Part shown: in pieces, positions 6,014 through 7,645 of the stretch | Numbering within the stretch: the first letter of the stretch is position 1 | Layout: every line of letters begins with the position of its first letter | Assembly: GCA_019240375.1 (NCBI GenBank) | Contig: JAFAYN010000074.1 | Span: forward strand, 1 to 7,645 | Direction: 5' to 3' | Length of the DNA stretch: 7,645 bases | Origin: Gemmatimonadota bacterium | GTDB taxonomy: Bacteria > Gemmatimonadota > Gemmatimonadetes > Longimicrobiales > Longimicrobiaceae | The notes under the pieces: model-generated | What the model was told of the DNA's origin: nothing | Seen by the model: the letters and a program-made list of their open reading frames with translations, nothing else | Database searches by the model: none | Program-made: the position numbers and the translations under genes

Positions 6014-7645
6014 TCACTCCGCCGGAGCCGTGGCCCCGCCCTGCTCCCCGCCCTCGGTGCCACCGCCCATCTCGGCGAGCGCCACCTTGCGCGACAGGCG
6101 CAGGCGTCCCTTCTCGTCGATGGACAGGAGCTTGACGTGGACCACGTCGCCCTTCTTGACCACGTCCTCCGTCTTCTCCACCCGGCCGGCCTGCAGCTCG
6201 GAGATGTGGACCAGCCCTTCCGTCCCCGGGAGGATCTCCACGAAGGCGCCGAAGGTGGTGGTGCTCTTCACCACGCCCTCGTAGATCCGGCCGACCTCCG
6301 GCTCCTCGGTGATCGCGGCGATCATCTTCCGCGCGCGCTCGCCACCCTCGCCCGAGACCGAGGCGATGGTGATGGTGCCGTCGTCGTCCACGTTGATGGT
6401 GGCGCCGGTGGCCTCCTGGATCCCGCGGATCGTCTTCCCCTTGGGCCCGATCACCTCGCCGATCTTGGCCGGGTTGATCTTGACCGTGATGATCCGCGGC
6501 GCGTACCGGGACAGCTCGGGGCGCGGCTCGGTCAGCGCCTTGTCCATCTCGTCCAGGATGTGCATCCGCGCGCGGTTCGCCTTCTGCAGCGCCTCGCGCA
6601 TCAGCTCCACGGTCAGCCCCTCGATCTTGATGTCCATCTGGATCGAGGTCACGCCCTCGCGCGTGCCGGCCACCTTGAAGTCCATGTCGCCGAGCGCGTC
6701 CTCCATCCCCAGGATGTCGGTGAGCACCGCTACCCGGTCGCCCTCCTTGATGAGCCCCATCGCCACGCCGGCCACGGCCGCGCGCATCGGCACGCCCGCG
6801 TCCATCAGCGCCAGCGAGCCGGCGCACACCGTCGCCATCGACGACGAGCCGTTGGACTCCAGCACGTCCGACACCACGCGGATGGTGTACGGGAACTCCT
6901 CGTACGGCGGGAGGAGCGCTTCCAGCGCCCGCTCGGCCAGAGCCCCGTGCCCGATCTCGCGGCGGCTGGTGCCGCGCACCGGCTTCACCTCACCCGTGGA
7001 GAAGGGCGGGAAGTTGTAGTGGAGCATGAACGACTTGGTCTGCTCCGTGGGCGAGTCGATCGACTCCACCCGCTGCTCGTCGCCCTGCGTGCCGAGCGTC
7101 GCGACGCCGAGCGCCTGCGTCTGCCCGCGGGTGAAGAGCGCCGAGCCGTGCGTGCGGGGGAGGAGCCCCACCTCGATGGTGATCGGGCGCACCTCGTCCA
7201 GCCCGCGGCCGTCCGAGCGCTTCCCGGTGCTGAGGATCATCTCGCGCATCTCGCGCTTTTCCAGGTCCTTCATCACCGAGCCGACGTGGCTCTCGATCCC
7301 CTCGATCTCCGCCACCAGCTGCGCGGCGACCTCGCTGCGGACGGTGGAAAGCGCGGTGGTGCGCTCCGCCTTGTCCGCGAGCTTCATCGCCTCGCTGACC
7401 CGCGCGCCGGCCGCGCCCTCGATCTTCTGCCGGATCTCGGGGTCGACCTGCTTGGGCGTCCACTTCATGGGCGCCGGGACCTCGATCTGCCCCAGCAGCT
7501 CCTGCTGGATGCGGATCAGCTCGCGGATCCCCTCGTGGGCCACCAGGAGCCCCTCGGCGATCTCCTCCTCGGGGACCTCGAGCGCGCCGCCCTCCACCAT
7601 GGTGATCGCGGTCTCGGAGCCCGAGACCACGATGTCCAGGTCGGA
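6014..7645 (-). CDS. pnp: Polynucleotide phosphorylase (5' end outside window)
   Basis: PNPase is a trimeric 3'-to-5' exoribonuclease that uses phosphate to release nucleoside diphosphates, and a core enzyme of mRNA decay. The window holds the last 543 residues; the frame is open at base 7645 (SDLDIVVSG), so roughly the first quarter (first RNase PH domain) is missing. In window numbering: the rest of the first RNase PH domain and the helical linker (about 1-130); the second RNase PH domain opening with [15 protein letters not shown] (141-155) and holding the active-site motif GDMDFKVAG (319-327, two catalytic Asp and one Lys); a KH domain (about 385-445) with its GPKG loop at 400-403; and an S1 domain (about 451-521) with [23 protein letters not shown] short Gly/Glu/Ala-rich tail ends at TGA 6014-6016. 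Nothing is broken. In many bacteria pnp follows rpsO; that side is not visible here. A 13-bp terminator follows. Confidence 0.98.
   Translation of the reverse strand, partial: SDLDIVVSGSETAITMVEGGALEVPEEEIAEGLLVAHEGIRELIRIQQELLGQIEVPAPMKWTPKQVDPEIRQKIEGAAGARVSEAMKLADKAERTTALSTVRSEVAAQLVAEIEGIESHVGSVMKDLEKREMREMILSTGKRSDGRGLDEVRPITIEVGLLPRTHGSALFTRGQTQALGVATLGTQGDEQRVESIDSPTEQTKSFMLHYNFPPFSTGEVKPVRGTSRREIGHGALAERALEALLPPYEEFPYTIRVVSDVLESNGSSSMATVCAGSLALMDAGVPMRAAVAGVAMGLIKEGDRVAVLTDILGMEDALGDMDFKVAGTREGVTSIQMDIKIEGLTVELMREALQKANRARMHILDEMDKALTEPRPELSRYAPRIITVKINPAKIGEVIGPKGKTIRGIQEATGATINVDDDGTITIASVSGEGGERARKMIAAITEEPEVGRIYEGVVKSTTTFGAFVEILPGTEGLVHISELQAGRVEKTEDVVKKGDVVHVKLLSIDEKGRLRLSRKVALAEMGGGTEGGEQGGATAPAE

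Noticed and set aside
1..7645. CRISPR array, prophage, insertion sequence, toxin-antitoxin or defence system
   Set aside because: No regularly spaced repeats, transposase, integrase or paired small genes were seen; all coding space is explained by seven housekeeping genes.

Overview
This is a high-GC, gene-dense stretch of bacterial chromosome in which every recognisable gene lies on the minus strand. Read in the direction of transcription, from high to low coordinates, the order is: pnp (polynucleotide phosphorylase, 5' end outside the window), ald (alanine dehydrogenase), dut (dUTPase), a gap of about 550 bases with repeats and secondary structure, then the cell-shape cluster mreB, mreC, mreD and rodA (3' end outside the window). 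Codon third positions are overwhelmingly G or C. The gene set, the long RodA and the families of G/C-tract palindromes suggest a Gemmatimonadota-like organism (Longimicrobium type) or another high-GC diderm. That taxonomic guess is inference and was not checked against a database.

The right half (4265-7645) holds three housekeeping genes separated by intrinsic terminators on the minus strand. A 13-bp hairpin plus T8 closes pnp. A 9-bp hairpin plus T-rich tract sits between ald and dut, ending only 13 bases before the dut start codon. A 10-bp hairpin plus T6 lies about 175 bases after dut, at the far edge of a composite repeat of G/C-rich palindromes.

The stretch 3709-4264 has no credible gene. 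Its dut-proximal part is the palindromic repeat. Its mreB-proximal part (about 350 bases, less G/C-rich) must hold the mreB promoter and leader, and has several potential hairpins.

The left half (1-3708) is the elongasome operon. mreB and mreC overlap through an unusual CTGA junction that implies a CTG start for mreC. mreC and mreD overlap by ATGA behind a GGAGG ribosome binding site, and rodA follows mreD after 19 bases. MreB is the actin-like filament, MreC and MreD are its membrane partners, and RodA is the SEDS glycan polymerase. The class B PBP gene mrdA (PBP2), often placed between mreD and rodA, is not there. MreC carries a proline-rich C-terminal tail of about 85 residues.

I see no new defence, mobile or biosynthetic system. 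The points worth a second look are the mreC start, the missing mrdA, the terminator/repeat arrangement before dut, the palindromic repeat, and the structured leader region of mreB.
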